DNA of 64,000 nucleotides from Escallonia rubra (GCA_033065855.1 JAVXUO010000015.1:40221-104220), one strand, 5' to 3'; counted from the stretch's first letter, positions 23,485 to 35,500 are shown. Numbers and translations: made by a program. The notes: generated by a model from the letters alone, not told the origin.

Positions 23485-24934
23485 ATCTCTAAGAACAAAA
23501 TATAATCGTAAACCAACTTAACGTCCATAATATTTACATTAGAAAAATATAACCGGATCTTAAACCTAACTTACCAACGCGTTAGCAATAGTCATTATCT
23601 CAGTATTTCAATGTATTAAAACAATTCCTCACTTCCCACCACTCCGAACGCTTAATTACTCTATTTCCCTAAAATTTAGAGCCAACGTGGCAATTTAACA
23701 ATATACCCCCCGATGGCCGCTACACCACCAACACTACAAAATCGCTTTAAAACCACTTTTTAAATGTATTACGTCAATTATATACCAAATATTTTCTCAG
23801 GGTATTTTAAGGGGGAAAGTTACCAAAACACCCCCAACTTATGCAAAATACCCCCTGACAGCCATCGCCCCAACAAACATCTCAGAACGGGTGGAAAAAA
23901 TAACTTTCCGGGTGTCTTATACCCCTTCCGAAACTAAAAGTAAGTCGGCAAATTTTACAATATTAAATTACCAAAATACCCCCGCTGAGCGACAAATTAC
24001 CGAGATGCCCCCGGGGCATCATTATCACCATAACTCCTCGCAATCAGCTTCAGAACAACATTTCAGGTGTTTTACTTACATTTATGGACTAAGAAGTCCT
24101 TTGAAAAACTTTACCGGGAAAATTACCAAAACACCCCTCTCGGGGTGGCAAATTACCAAAATGCCCCCTGGCTTCAAAAAATCTCAAAAGTGCTTGAAAA
24201 TGCTATTTTAGGCTTCCTGAATTCATTCATGATCTAAAAAGTATTTTTCGGGATTTTTTGCCCAAAAATCCCGAGCCGGTGTCCGGATCGAGCGATTAAA
24301 AGCCCGTTCGGCCAAAAAAATAGCTAACGGCTTTGGAAGGGCCCGAATTCCTGGGAAATGGAACTTCCCAACATCCTAGGGTTCTCATAAAAGTTTCGCA
24401 CGAAATCGCGCTAGCTTGATATTTTAAATTACACTACAAAGTTACAAGGTTCCGCGTATCAGTTAACCCCTTTCCAGTCTTTGGAAAAATCTGAACATTT
24501 TCCCTGATACAGATCTTTTAAAAATAACTAGGGTCTCTTTTTTACACTTTGGCAAAATCTAGCTCTAGCTATGTTTTATAAATTTGTGAAAAATTGTCTA
24601 ATTAAGTTTTCACCTTTAGCGACAATTACGCCCCGCAATCAGCTTCAAAACAACATTTCAGGTGTTTTACTTACATTTCTGGACTAAAAAGTCATTTGAA
24701 AAACTGTACCGGAAAAATTACCAAAACACCCCTCTCGGGGTGGCAAATTACCAAAATACCCTGGCTTCAGAAAATCTCAAAAGTGCTTTAAAATGCTATT
24801 TTATGCTTCCTGAAATCATTCTTGATCTAAAAAGTATTTTACAAAAGTTTCGCCTAAAAATCCCGAACCGGTGTCCAGATCGAGCGTTTAAAAGCCCTTT
24901 CGGCGAAAAAAATAGCTAACGGCTTCGAAAGGAC

Positions 24935-25860
24935 TCGTGGGGGCCACGAAGAAAAAAGTGGAAGGCCGCAGAGAACCGCAACTCCTTGCCATTGGGGGTG
25001 GGGGGCCATGCACGAGAAAGAAGGATATGCAAAAGAAAACAAGAAACGAAAAAAGAACACGCAAAAAAAAACAAGAAAACAAAAAGGGAACCGGGGTGGC
25101 GGCCACGAAGAAAAAAGCAAGGACAGAGAACCGCAACCCCTTGTTGCGGTTCGGTGGTGGGGGAGGAAGGGGGTGGGGGCCACAAATAAAAAAGTAGTCT
25201 CAGAGAACTGCAAGTTGCGGTTCGGGGTGGGGGTGGGGGCCCACGGGAACCGGGGGTGGGGGGGTGGGGGCCACGGCACAGAGAACCACAACCCCTTGTT
25301 GCGGTTCGGGGGTGGGGGAGGAAGGGGTGGGGGCCCACGGGAACCGGGGTGGGGGGTGAGGGGTGGGGGCCACGGTACAGTGAACCGCAACCCCTTGTTG
25401 CGGTTCGGGAGTGGGGGAGGAAGGGGGTGGGGGCCCACGGGGGTGGGGTGAGGGGTTGGGGCCCACGGGAAACGGGGTGGGGGGTGAGGGGTGGGGGCCA
25501 TGGTACAGTGAACATCAACCCCTTGTTGCGGTTCGTGGGAGAGGAAGGGGGTGGGGGCCACGGTACAGTCAACCGCAACAAGGTTTTGGGGGAGAGGAAG
25601 AGGGTGGGGGCCACGGTACAGTGAACCGCAACCCCTTGTTGCGGTTCGGGGGAGAGGAAGGGGGTGGGGGCCCACGGGGGTGGGGGAGGAAGGGGGTGGG
25701 GGGTTGGGGATGGGGGCCACGAAGAAAAGGCAACTACTTGTTGCGGTTCGGGCTGGGGGGTGGGGGGCCCACGGGAATTACGGGGTGGGGGGTAGGGGCC
25801 ACGTAAGAAAGAGAAAAGAAAAAAAGGCAGGGGGTGGGGGGCCACGAAAAAAAAAATGAA
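24935..25860. repeat. G-rich hairpin array unique to the right inverted repeat
   Basis: Units of about 70-130 bases contain a perfect 9-bp hairpin, GAACCGCAA-CCCCTTG-TTGCGGTTC (for example 25128-25152), followed by GGGGGTGGGGGAGGAAGG-type runs and GGGGGCCACGG. About seven hairpin copies lie between 25128 and 25750. Runs of four or more guanines recur every few bases, so the plus strand has strong G-quadruplex potential. All long open frames here come from the repeat. Confidence 0.9.
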
Positions 25861-26767
25861 GCGCAACACCATTTTAGACTTAACATTGTTGAATTAACAT
25901 TGCAAAATCTTAACAGTGTAGAATTAGCAAAATACCCCTCTCGGGGTGGCAAATTACCGAAATGCCCCCTGGCATCGGAAAATCTCAAAAGTGTTTTGAA
26001 ATTTTATTTTAAACTTCCTGAATTCATTCTTGATCTAAAAAGTATTTTACAAAAGTTTCGCCCAAAAATCTGGAACCGATGTCCGAATCGAGCGCTTAAA
26101 AGCCCGTTCGGCCAAAAAAATAGCTAACGACATCGGAATGGCGCAAATTCCGGGGAAACAGAACTTCCCAACATCCTAGGATTCTCGTAAAAGTTTCGCA
26201 TGAAATCGCGCTAGTTTGATATTTTAAATTACACTACGAAGTTACAAGGTTCCCCGTATCAGTTGACCCCTTTCCAGTCCAGGGAAAAATCTGAAATTGT
26301 TTCCTGATATACATCTTTTAAAAATAACTAGGGTCTCTTTTTTGTACTTTGGCAAAATCTAGCTCTAGCTATTTCTTATAAATTCGTGAAAAATCCAAAT
26401 TTTGACGCCCTAAAAAAATGACTATTTTTTTACTTCGAATGAATATTCGCTAATAAACGCTAGTTCAATCCCTAATTTCAAACTCTCAAAAAACACGAAC
26501 TTTAGACTATGATAAGAACAATTTAAGCTAAACACAATTTAAACAAATCATTGGTAAGAACAATTTGAAATTAACATTGAATTATAAGAAAATTCAAAAT
26601 ACTTACTTGTTTTAACTTGATATATTGCTCAAGAAAAATCCACCGATCTTCTAGCGTAAATTTTTTTCGTTTGTACTGTTGTGGAGATTATGTAAGTGAG
26701 ATATAGAGTATGAAGTGTGTGTTGGTAAAGATGATGGGGAGTGGAAGAAATGGTTCGGGGAGAAGGG

Positions 26768-26773
26768 TTTATA
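26768..26773 (-). promoter_or_regulatory. TATA box in the right inverted repeat (PMD-protease promoter)
   Basis: This is the mirror image of the left TATA box (TATAAACCC on the minus strand). Its splice donor GTAAGT lies at 26606-26601. The first acceptor in frame, TTCTTAG ending at 23489, is five bases before the ATG at 23484. Exon 1 of the accessory gene is thus inferred to start inside the right terminal repeat, with a 3.1-kb leader intron. Confidence 0.6.
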
Positions 26774-27144
26774 AAGAGGAAAAAATGAGGGAGAGAGATG
26801 AAAGAAAGCAGAGAAACGTCGGAAAAAGGACGGGGAACCGGGCACGTGGCAGGGGGGCCGCAAAATGGGGGGGGGGCGCAAAATGGTGTTGCGGATTTCG
26901 GGGGGGGACCGGAGGGGGTGCCACGTGGCAGGCAGGGAAGGGGGGACTGGGGACCCTGCGACGTGGCAGGCAGGGAAGGGGGACTGAGGGACCGCCGGCT
27001 GCCACGTGGCAGGCAGGAAGGGGGACCGCATGCCGGATGGTTGGGGGGTGGGTGGGTGGGTGTAAAAAAAATCAATCATGCAAACAGCACCCCCGAGATG
27101 CGGTCCGGTGGATAATATCCACCGGTAGACCCTGATCGGCTCCC

Positions 27145-27153
27145 TACAAAGAA
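27145..27153. repeat. MULE-1 target-site duplication, right copy
   Basis: TACAAAGAA is identical to 15168-15176. Confidence 0.97.
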
Positions 27154-27894
27154 AATACCAACCAAACTTCCCTTTCCAAGAAAACTTCTTACGTCAAATG
27201 AACTTGACATGGAAAGTGAGTTTAATTCTCTTTTATTTCACTTTATTCTGGCTAAGAAAGACTTTCTCGGATGGCACTCGTGACAAATGAACGAAGCCAA
27301 TATGTTAGTATATTTAGAAGTAGAGTTTTAGAATGCCTGGATTTACTTCCCATAGTTTATATGGCCTGCAATTTTTTGAGCCTTGTTACAACTGCTCATA
27401 AGATAATTAAGTAAAGTTTGAAGGTAGCGCCATTTAATATAATTTTCCTTTTTAGTGCAGGACTTTATATCCCTTTCTGAGTGTTTTGAGATGCAAAAAG
27501 TTAAATTCAAGTTATACTGTTTAAGTGAACGGTTAAATTTGCAGAGTACAATACTTTACAGTTAAATAAGATTTTTATTTTGTCTATTTACAGGAGTTTA
27601 TGTCTTTCTTCTGCAGTGTTTGTGAGATTTTAAAGTTAAAATTATACCTAATATGTTACAATACTGTAAGAGTATTGTACACACAAATTTCGAGTCTAAA
27701 GATAAGACATGAAAATTAGCGACAAATGAAATTTATATTGATTTGAAAAGCGAGTACAATTCTCTGAATAAATATTTATACAAAGAAAAGACCCTCTGAT
27801 TCTTCTCTTGATTAACGCTTGACCGAAGGCTTGAAAGCTTGTTTCCGGATCAAACGGCAAATTTGACTAAGTTCGTTTGAACACTTGATGAATT

Positions 27895-28085
27895 TTGCAA
27901 CAAATGGTTTGAATGTCTGACGCAACAGACGACTTGGATGTCTGACGTGACGAGCGGATTTAATGTATGACGCAACAGACATTTTGAACATCTGACATGA
28001 CGGACGCCTTGAATGTCTGACTAGACGAGCATATTTAATATTTGACGTGACGGACGCTTTGAATGTCTGCACTTGAATGATGTAT
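27895..28085. repeat. Imperfect ~32-bp tandem repeat
   Basis: About six copies of GAATGTCTGACGYRACRGACG-like units are separated by short T-rich spacers. Confidence 0.75.
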
Positions 28086-28487
28086 CTTCCAACTTGAAGA
28101 AATTTTTTCTTCAGGTTGACAGAGCTCTGGTTTGGGAGAGTAAACTTTGGCTGGTTGACTTGGAAGACTTCTATTTGGCTGACTTGGGAAAACTTTTGTC
28201 TGACTGACTTGGAAGACTTCTTGCCCTTTGTTTTTTGCACCCCTTAAGGCCATCTCATATATATAGGGGTGGATGGAAGTGTTCTTGTTGAACTGTACCT
28301 CTTTAATGATTATCTTTTATTTTGTAAAGAGATAAATATCATATTACACGTGGCAAATTTTTATTCGACCACGTAGTGATACACGTGCCACCTTCATATT
28401 TGTCATTGACCATTTAATTTAATGACCAATAAATGATTCGTGTCAATTTATAATTGGCATAAAATTTACCCTTCTACAAATGCCCCC

Positions 28488-28545
28488 TCGAGACTTGGTC
28501 GCTGGCGCATTGAAAAATGCGCTTTGAAAAGTGAACGAGTCTCGA
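28488..28545. repeat. Nested inverted repeat
   Basis: TCGAGACT (28488-28495) pairs with AGTCTCGA (28538-28545). Within it GCGCATT (28505-28511) pairs with AATGCGC (28516-28522) around the tetraloop GAAA. This gives a two-tier hairpin. Confidence 0.7.
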
Positions 28546-29880
28546 CACTTTTCTCTTGACATTTTTCTTCTGTATCGTAGGGATTTTGTCCGTGTAACAA
28601 AGAATTTGTAGTCCCAGACATTTTGGAACTTATATTTAGTAGCAACTTCCTTCTATTTCATTTAGAACTCGACGAGGAAAGCTGACAGCCACTTGAATTT
28701 CGATGAACTTGTGTGAAGAAATTTAACATTCACTCGACTCGGACTTGAATTTGGACAAAATTGTGAAGAAATTTAATATTCACTCGACTCGGACTTGATG
28801 CCAAAAGGCCTTAAACTTGAATATCACTACACTTAGAGTTAATGAAGGATGCAAATCCCAATTGGAGTGAAATTTGAAATTAGAATTGGAACCAAGTTGT
28901 GAAATTAGAATTGAAACCAAGTTATGCTTGAAGAATGATTTCAAAAGTAGCTCAAGTACAATTCTATTGAATGTCAACCAACTACCATACATGTTTACCA
29001 AGTCAAAACTTTGGTTTAGTATAACACATCTTTGGTGTTATTTTCAGACTTATTCTAGTACACACAAGTGTCCCTACTATCTAAGTTTCCTTAATTGTCC
29101 ATTCTTTTGACACTAACAGAGACGGTTATCAGGGCAAAAAAGTCATTAATCTCATAGCCCACTCTCTAAGTTCAGTTAGCAGATACCCTTCACGTTGGTA
29201 ACTTCCCTTCAGCAGCTACTCTTCCCCTTCTCCCTTCCTCTACCATTATGACTCTTGAATTGTTGCCCTTCACACTTGAAATTGGAGGTTTTGTGAACTC
29301 CAATTTTGAAATCTTGCATTTTTCTTTCCTTTGCCTGGTTTTGCTCAGAAACAGGGGAAAGGTAAAGACAACGAAAGTCTGGGTTTGTGCTGTTTATTTT
29401 CAAGATCAAATGGTCTGAATTTGTTGTATTAGGCTCAGTTGAGTGGAGTTCAAAACTTGCGGTTCCGCTAATTTTGAGTCCAAACAGAGTTAAAGTGTTA
29501 TATGTTCTGTACTTGATACCCTCCTCAAATTTCTGAACAATTTTGTCTATAATATTTTCCTTTGCGCCAGTCCCGTGAAAATCGACTTATCTCCTCTATC
29601 AGATACACTTCAGGAATTTGATTTTCTACAAGTAAGTTTCTTTCGTCTGCCTTTTTTATAGTTCTTTTTAACGTATTTTCATACTCAAAATCGTTTTTGC
29701 TTTTGACGTGCCTGTGAGTTTCCAAAACCATTTCTGCCTTATGGTTTTTTAATCTGTGTCTGTGAGCTTCTTCTGGAGACGTTGGACATGGTGTGGTCGT
29801 GGGTTTGTTGTTCGTGGTTTGTGGCTGTGTCTGGTGGTCACGGGTTTTGCCGGTTGTCATGTGAGTGGACAGAAGAAGAG

Positions 29881-30361
29881 TTGATGAAACCTCCTCCGGG
29901 TTTTCCCTGTTCATCCATCCGGCTCTATCCCTTTGAATGTCGTGGCATGGCGGCCGCATTCAACTCGGAATACGGCAAGGGGATGTTACTAGCGCAGCGC
30001 CTGTCGATTGCGTTCACTGCATCCGACGCCATTGCGTTCAATACCTGTGTAGAGATGGAAGGGCCTTACTGCGATTTTCTCGAGAAGGCCTTCGGAAAGC
30101 CTTTGATTCTGGCGGGTCCTGTTCTGCCAGATCCACCAACCATAGCACTCGAAGAAAGATGGGCTAGCTGGTTGGAGGGATTCAAGCCCAAGACCGTGAT
30201 TTATTGCTCGTTGGGAAGTGAGATTGGACTAAAAAAGTATCAATTTCAAGAACTGGTTTTAGGTCTTGAGCTTACAGGGCTGCCGTTTCTGGCTGCCCTG
30301 AAACCTCCTGTTGGGGCCACGACAGTTGAAGAGGCATTGCCACAAGGGTTTGAGGAAAAAC
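29881..30361 (+). pseudogene. UGT79-type UDP-glycosyltransferase fragment
   Basis: About 160 residues match the middle of a plant family-1 glycosyltransferase of the UGT79 type (flavonoid glycoside glycosyltransferases): LMKPPPGFPCSSIRLYPFE, FNTCVEMEGPYCDFLEKAFG, GPVLPDPPTIALEERWASWL, KTVIYCSLGSE, FQELVLGLELTGLPFLAALK, EEALPQGFEEKL. The N-terminal acceptor domain and the whole C-terminal PSPG sugar-nucleotide box are missing; a full enzyme has about 450-470 residues. Upstream the frame runs into unrelated sequence. Downstream a 16-bp word, AAAAACTAGGATTGCA, is repeated at about 30356 and 30402, hinting at a small duplication at the break. It is a dead fragment, not an enzyme. Confidence 0.88.
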
Positions 30362-30850
30362 TAGGATTGCAAGTCCAACCAACTGACGAATGAAACAAAA
30401 ACTAGGATTGCAAAAACTAGTTTCTCATGGTTTCACTCTTCTAGTTACAAGCTCTATTGTTTCTCAAGCACTTGATCAGTATCCGAAGAAACTAGTTCTT
30501 CTGTAACTCAAAACAGCTATTTAGATATTACTTGCCTCCTAGAAGAGTGATTTAGAAGAAGCAAGGAGCAGTAAGGGCTGTTTTAGCATCGTGAACAACG
30601 TACCAGTGAGCGGAAGGCCCGATTGAATTCACTCTTCATGTTTTTCCCCATTTTTTTTTTTTTTTGATAAATTCGAGAATTGCATAGATAAAAGCTCAAA
30701 AGAGCAAATTACATCAAAGACGAGAATCATGACAAGCCATGATTTAGCAAAGTAAAAGAACTACCAGAAAAACAATACTAAAAACAGAAAAACACTCCAC
30801 CGATCACTGTGGGACCAAAACACACCACCGATCACTATGGGACCAAAACA

Positions 30851-32596
30851 TTACAAAAGATCTTGGGTGAGCTGAAAAACAAAACTAAATAGCAAGAGTG
30901 TGTCAATCCAGTCTTGATGGACATTAATTCTGGCTTGGCACGCAAAAGTAGCGAGGAGCTTAGCCTCCTTGAGATGTGCTTTACTACCCTTGTACATACT
31001 GAAATAATGAAAGTTAGTGATCATATAGCAAAAGTCATAAAACATGGCTGCCATTGAATCCAAAACGTCTTCAGAATCCGAGATCTGAGAGAGTAAAAAT
31101 GAGGAGTCAGTATATACGTTGACGTGAAGAAAATCATTTGAAAGGGCCCATTTTGATGTGAGTAACAGGCCTTTCAAAATAGCAGAATAATAATCCGATG
31201 CTAGAGTAGAAAATGCAGCAGAACCACAACGCTCATGCATAGCAGTCATACAAGAAATACCCACACCAGCTCTAAGTTTATCTTTGTTGAAGGAAATGGC
31301 AAAGAAAATGTTAACAGAGGTATGAATATTGAAATGACAAAGTGGATTTTGTGGTTGAATTACTATAGGGAAAGAAGAGAACTTAGTCAAAAGCGGAGTT
31401 TTAGAACATGTGAGGCGATGGGGTTTTTTGAAGGTAAAGATCATTTGACCCATATGAATAATTTGACTGATAGAGTTATCAGGTTGCAATCTAGAGTTAC
31501 GGAATACTTGCTTATTTCGGTTTAACCAAATGAACCAAATAGTAGAAGAAATGAAGGCATTATAGAACAGGTGTTGTTTGGCGGGAGAAGTTTTGGTAAG
31601 CCAAGCGATTAGCCAGATTTTAAAAGAGGACTGATATAGATCTGTCTTAACGCCTAGAGGGCCACCAAACCAAAGAGGCCGAACACAAGGGCAACGAAAA
31701 AATAAGTGATCTACAGATTCTTCCTGAGAGTTACACATAGGGCAAAGCGGTGTATCGATAATTCGAAGGTTATGAAGTTTTGCACGGGTTGGGAGACGGT
31801 TCCAAAGAATTTGCCAGATGAGAAAAATAATTTTGAGAGGGATAGGAAGAGACCATAAGGTTTTCCATATAGTAGGGGCGATAGAAGTTAGAGATGAACT
31901 TATTCCACGGGCCATTCTTTCATCCCTGCTGCTGGAGTATAAGATATTATAGGCTGAGTTAACAGTAAAGAAACCTGATTGAGAGAAGAGCCATAATTTT
32001 TTTTTTTTTTTAGGGTGTTCCGAAATGTAAATAGCAAGAATGTGGTTGGCTATATCTTCCGGAAAAAGATCCCGCACCAAGGAGGCATTCCAAGAGTTAT
32101 GGATAATAAGGTCATTAACCAACAAAGGCGGATTAGGCCGAGGAAATTGACAACTTGTCAATTGGTCGAGGGTCACTATCAGCCCTGGAATCCACAAATC
32201 TGACCAAATGGATATTTTAGATCCCGTACCTACATGCCATCGGAGACCTCGACTTAAAACTTTGCGGCCTGCAAGGATGCTTCGCCAACCCCAAGAAAAA
32301 TTACCCGTGGCTGAGCATTCTTCAAAAGAATGTCGAACACAATATTTACCCATTAGCACTTTGGTGAGTAGGCATGCTGGATTCGTCAAGATTTTCCAGC
32401 TCGATTTTGCTAATAAAGCCAGATTAAAGAGGTGTGTGTCCTTGAAGCCCAGGCCGCCCCTGTCTTTTGGAGCACAGAGGGAGTGCCAATTGATCCAGTG
32501 CATACCTTTCCGATTATCGTCCCCTGACCACCAGAAATTGGAAATAATAGCATCAATCTGTTTACACACGTTCTTAGGAAAAAGATATACCTGCAT
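30851..32596 (-). pseudogene. LINE ORF2, 3' portion (post-RT, zf-RVT, RNase H-like)
   Basis: The 581-residue open frame starts right at the LTR insertion point with VYLFPKNVCKQIDAIISNFW, the usual sequence following the RT domain. It continues through WHVGTGSKISIWSDLW, the zinc-finger-in-RT segment (WKTLWSLPIPLKIIFLIWQ, then CPMCNSQEESVDHLFFRCP) and an RNase-H-like tail with VYTDSSFLLSQI. It has no internal stop. The RNase H acidic residues are incomplete: the Asp of YTDSS is visible, the Glu of the usual AELxA helix is not. It is separated from the endonuclease/RT part by the solo LTR, so it cannot be translated as part of ORF2. Confidence 0.9.
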
Positions 32597-35500
32597 TGTA
32601 ACATCCCAAAAATCTGAAGCTGAATATACGGTGAAAATCCCAAACTAATCATCTATCGGACCTTTAGCGACAAAATGGTGAACATTAGACATTTTGATTC
32701 TTAGAATTTTAGTAACCTTAAGTTGTATTTAACAATAGTAGTTATAAGGAATATTGATTAACGTCTTTAGTGATGATTAACATGATCGAACTTTTTATTT
32801 TATTTTTTTTGTGGATAACGTTTAGCGACGAATTTAAATTTTTAACAATGATATAATTTTTAATGACAACATAATTTATTATTTAACGTCGGCGTGTATT
32901 TTAGCGAAAATTATTCTTTTTTTAACATTGATATATCTCTTTAAGCGAAAATTAAACTTCTTTTAATATCGGCGCTTTTGTTAACGACGATTTGTCAAAC
33001 GAGATAGCGCAAAAGACCCGTTAATAAGTTTTCATAGTGCATTTACTATTTGTAGATAATTATTTTGGACCTTTTCACGATAATAAAAGTTTCGGGTGAA
33101 AACTTGAGCGACTAATAGAAGTATAGGGTGTTTCTTGTGATTTTTCCAACTAGGGTTTTTAGGTAGAAATATGCATAGTCCGTGGGCAGCCGTCCAAGGC
33201 CTCCCTTCAATTCGGCAGACGCACCTTGAATGAGAGAACCTTGAATGAGAGAAAGAGAGATACTGAGAGAGACAGAAAGAGGGCTTGATCGAAGAGATCG
33301 TTCCGGCGGGTTTTCCGGTAAGTTGTTTCCTCTTTCTCTCAATTTTTTTCAGTGCTTCAGGGGATTAAGGGGCTGGGCGCGCAGCCGTGTGTACGTGGGT
33401 GAGGGAGCCGTGAAACTACAGAGTAATGGAAAAGTCTTAAAATTTATACATGTGATGGTTATTTATATATATACACAGATATAGACGTAAGTGGCTGAGA
33501 TGCGTAAATGGGTCTCGATATTTTTGTGAAGATCTGTGAATGGGGTGACCCTGGATGAGGATACCGTGAGATATGTGGGTTGTGTATTCGTGGAGGTGGG
33601 TTTTAGAGAGAGAAGACAGCCACGACAGGGCTGTGGGCATGCGAGCTAGAGAGAGCTGTGTGCGTGTGTTTTTGAGTGTGTGTACAAGTGTGTGTGTGAG
33701 TGTGGTTGAGAACTGTCGTGAAGGCAATCAGAGTGAGGGTTGCTGTGGGCAGCCTGTGTGTGGATTTTATGTGTAGTGTGTGCCGTGAGAGGGGCTGCCA
33801 TGGCTGTGTTTGTGCTGTGCGTGAAGGGGAAGCCATGGTAGCTACCACAAGAGTGTGTGCATTGTGGGTTGATGTATGCGAGTGTATGGGTAAGGGAGAG
33901 AGAACACGGCAGTGAGGCAGTGCGTTTGTGTGCATGTATATGTTTACATGTAGTGTGTATACATGTGTGAAGGAAGTGAGTGTATGGGTAAACTGTTTGG
34001 GTGTGTAAGTGGCAATGGATTAGCTGAGTGAGTGGTTTCTCTTTTGTTAACCTGTGTGAGTGGAGGATGAAATGGGTTTTAGTGTAGAAAGAATGGAGAG
34101 CAGCTGGGCATGAAGTGTTTGGTGTATATGTATGTTCACATATTGGTGAGGTGTATCTACATATAAATTTCTTGGAGGTTGATGGGTAAGGTGGAGGTTG
34201 GAAATTAAATGGAAGAAATGGGTGAAGCAGTGAGTGGAAGTGAGATTGGGTGTTTGTATTTTCACCTGTGTGCATGTATGTGTGTGTGAGCATCTGTGAG
34301 GCACATGTGTGCAGATGTATGGTTATATTATATGCGGGGTGAGATTCATGAGTTGTGAGGATATGTAAGTGAAGTAGAGGCTAAGTGCAGTGAATAATAT
34401 AGCGTGGTGCAGAGCGAGTATCGGGTTAGTTTTAAGTGCATCGCGAGCATTGGATAGTCTACAGTTATCCTTAGCACATGAAAATTATAGCACCTTAGTT
34501 TATAATAGAATTTCTGGTGAAGTTTTATATTTTTCTGACAATGTATGCATTTCTTAATATTTTTCGGAAGTTCATAATTATAAAATCCTTTTGGAGCCTT
34601 TAAACCAAGAAAATGTTCAGGGAAAAATTATAGTAATGTCCCTGTGGTATAAATAAAACTCAGTAAAATTTTGATAATTTTTAGAGTTGATTTATTATCA
34701 TTTTCGCATCACATGGAATTTAGCAAAACGAAAATTAAAGAAATAGTTTTAGCACCTTTTAAATCCTGATTTTTATTTCTATGATTTTTATACATATATT
34801 AAGGTTTGTACAAAAATTTTGAGTCTTTATTTCCAGCTAGAAGCAATTATGACAATTTATAGGTCTTTAGTGTATTTAAAGATATTATTTAAAAATAAAA
34901 TAAAAAAAAATATTCAAAAAAAAATTTATTTTTATTCCATATGATGTATTAAGTTGTAAATGAGCGATTAAGAACATTTTTGGGTAATTCTTAGCCTCGA
35001 GCAGGGTAATGAATTTCAGAATAGGTTGGCCGTGTGTGAGACCCGTTTCGAATTTTGCCGTTCCGGGTAGGGAAATAGATACGATGTGGATCACTATATT
35101 AGGTTTATAATATATTAGTTTGGATAGTGTTCTGATAAGTGATTTGTCAACATAGGTTAATTTCGAGAATTTGATCGAGAACGTTTTAGTTTCAGCTCAT
35201 TTGGATCGAGGTAAGGGATTTCTATCCGAAACCCAGTTTCATCTATTTGTGCTCATAAATATTTTTCTGTATTGTTAATGAAATTTTTTTGGACTCCGTT
35301 ATAGTTGAAATGTGAATTGTTTGCCCTAAAATCCTGTTTTGAGCTTATCACGTTATTGACATCTCATTCGATGCTCAGTATTTATTTCTCCTTGAGTGTC
35401 GATTTATTCATTGTAATATCGCTTATTGCATTCTGCATATTGGCATGAGATAGTGTATTGAGGAGTTATAAGGATGGTCTGTATCGGGGGTGATATAAGG

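Larger units (their letters stand above)
15177..27144 (+). mobile_element. MULE-1: complete Mutator-like element with FAR1-type transposase and mobile-domain/protease gene
   Basis: The termini are GGGCCCCGATCAGGGTCTAC on the left and, read inwards from the right, GGGAGCCGATCAGGGTCTAC. The 9-bp duplication TACAAAGAA flanks the element exactly. It is 11,968 bp long. The inverted ends are about 2 kb (left) and 3.4 kb (right), the right being longer because of an extra repeat block and a G-rich array. Between them lie a transposase gene (plus strand), a 167-bp tandem array and a plant-mobile-domain/Ulp1 gene (minus strand), tail to tail. The perfect duplication and uninterrupted transposase frame suggest a fairly recent insertion, although the accessory gene already has lesions. 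Confidence 0.95.
23780..27144. repeat. MULE-1 right terminal inverted repeat
   Basis: It mirrors the left end: the GATCAGGGTCTACC terminus, the G-rich outer part with CCACGTGG words, TATA box, splice donor and the block with AGTTGACCCCTTTCCAGTC (26259-26277), which recurs at about 24462 as AGTTAACCCCTTTCCAGTC. Two such blocks are present as on the left, but here they are 1.8 kb apart because a G-rich array separates them. The word CCCCTCTCGGGGTGGCAAAT occurs near 24125, 24723 and 25936. Confidence 0.9.
27154..29880. other. Intergenic, repeat-rich, no gene recognised
   Basis: Short repeats dominate. Two copies of a 52-base unit containing TTCACTCGACTCGGACTTGA lie at about 28712-28800. The open frame 28253-27812 (minus) is mostly the tandem repeat described separately. 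TATATATA at 28255-28262 with an ATG just downstream on the minus strand gives a promoter-like look but no product I recognise. The 29525-29880 part has no identifiable coding sequence. Confidence 0.4.

Noticed and set aside
24854-25872. Long overlapping open frames on both strands (up to 318 codons)
   Set aside because: They lie in the G-rich tandem array, translate to Pro/Gly/Trp repeats and lack any domain; their length comes from base composition.
27674-28482. A minus-strand LTR suggested by the TGTAGAAGG start and TATATATA box
   Set aside because: The candidate ends do not share inverted termini, and the flanking pentamers differ; no support for a target duplication.
33573-34304. Several open frames rich in His/Thr or Cys/Val within the solo LTR
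   Set aside because: They are products of TG/CA-rich simple sequence on both strands.
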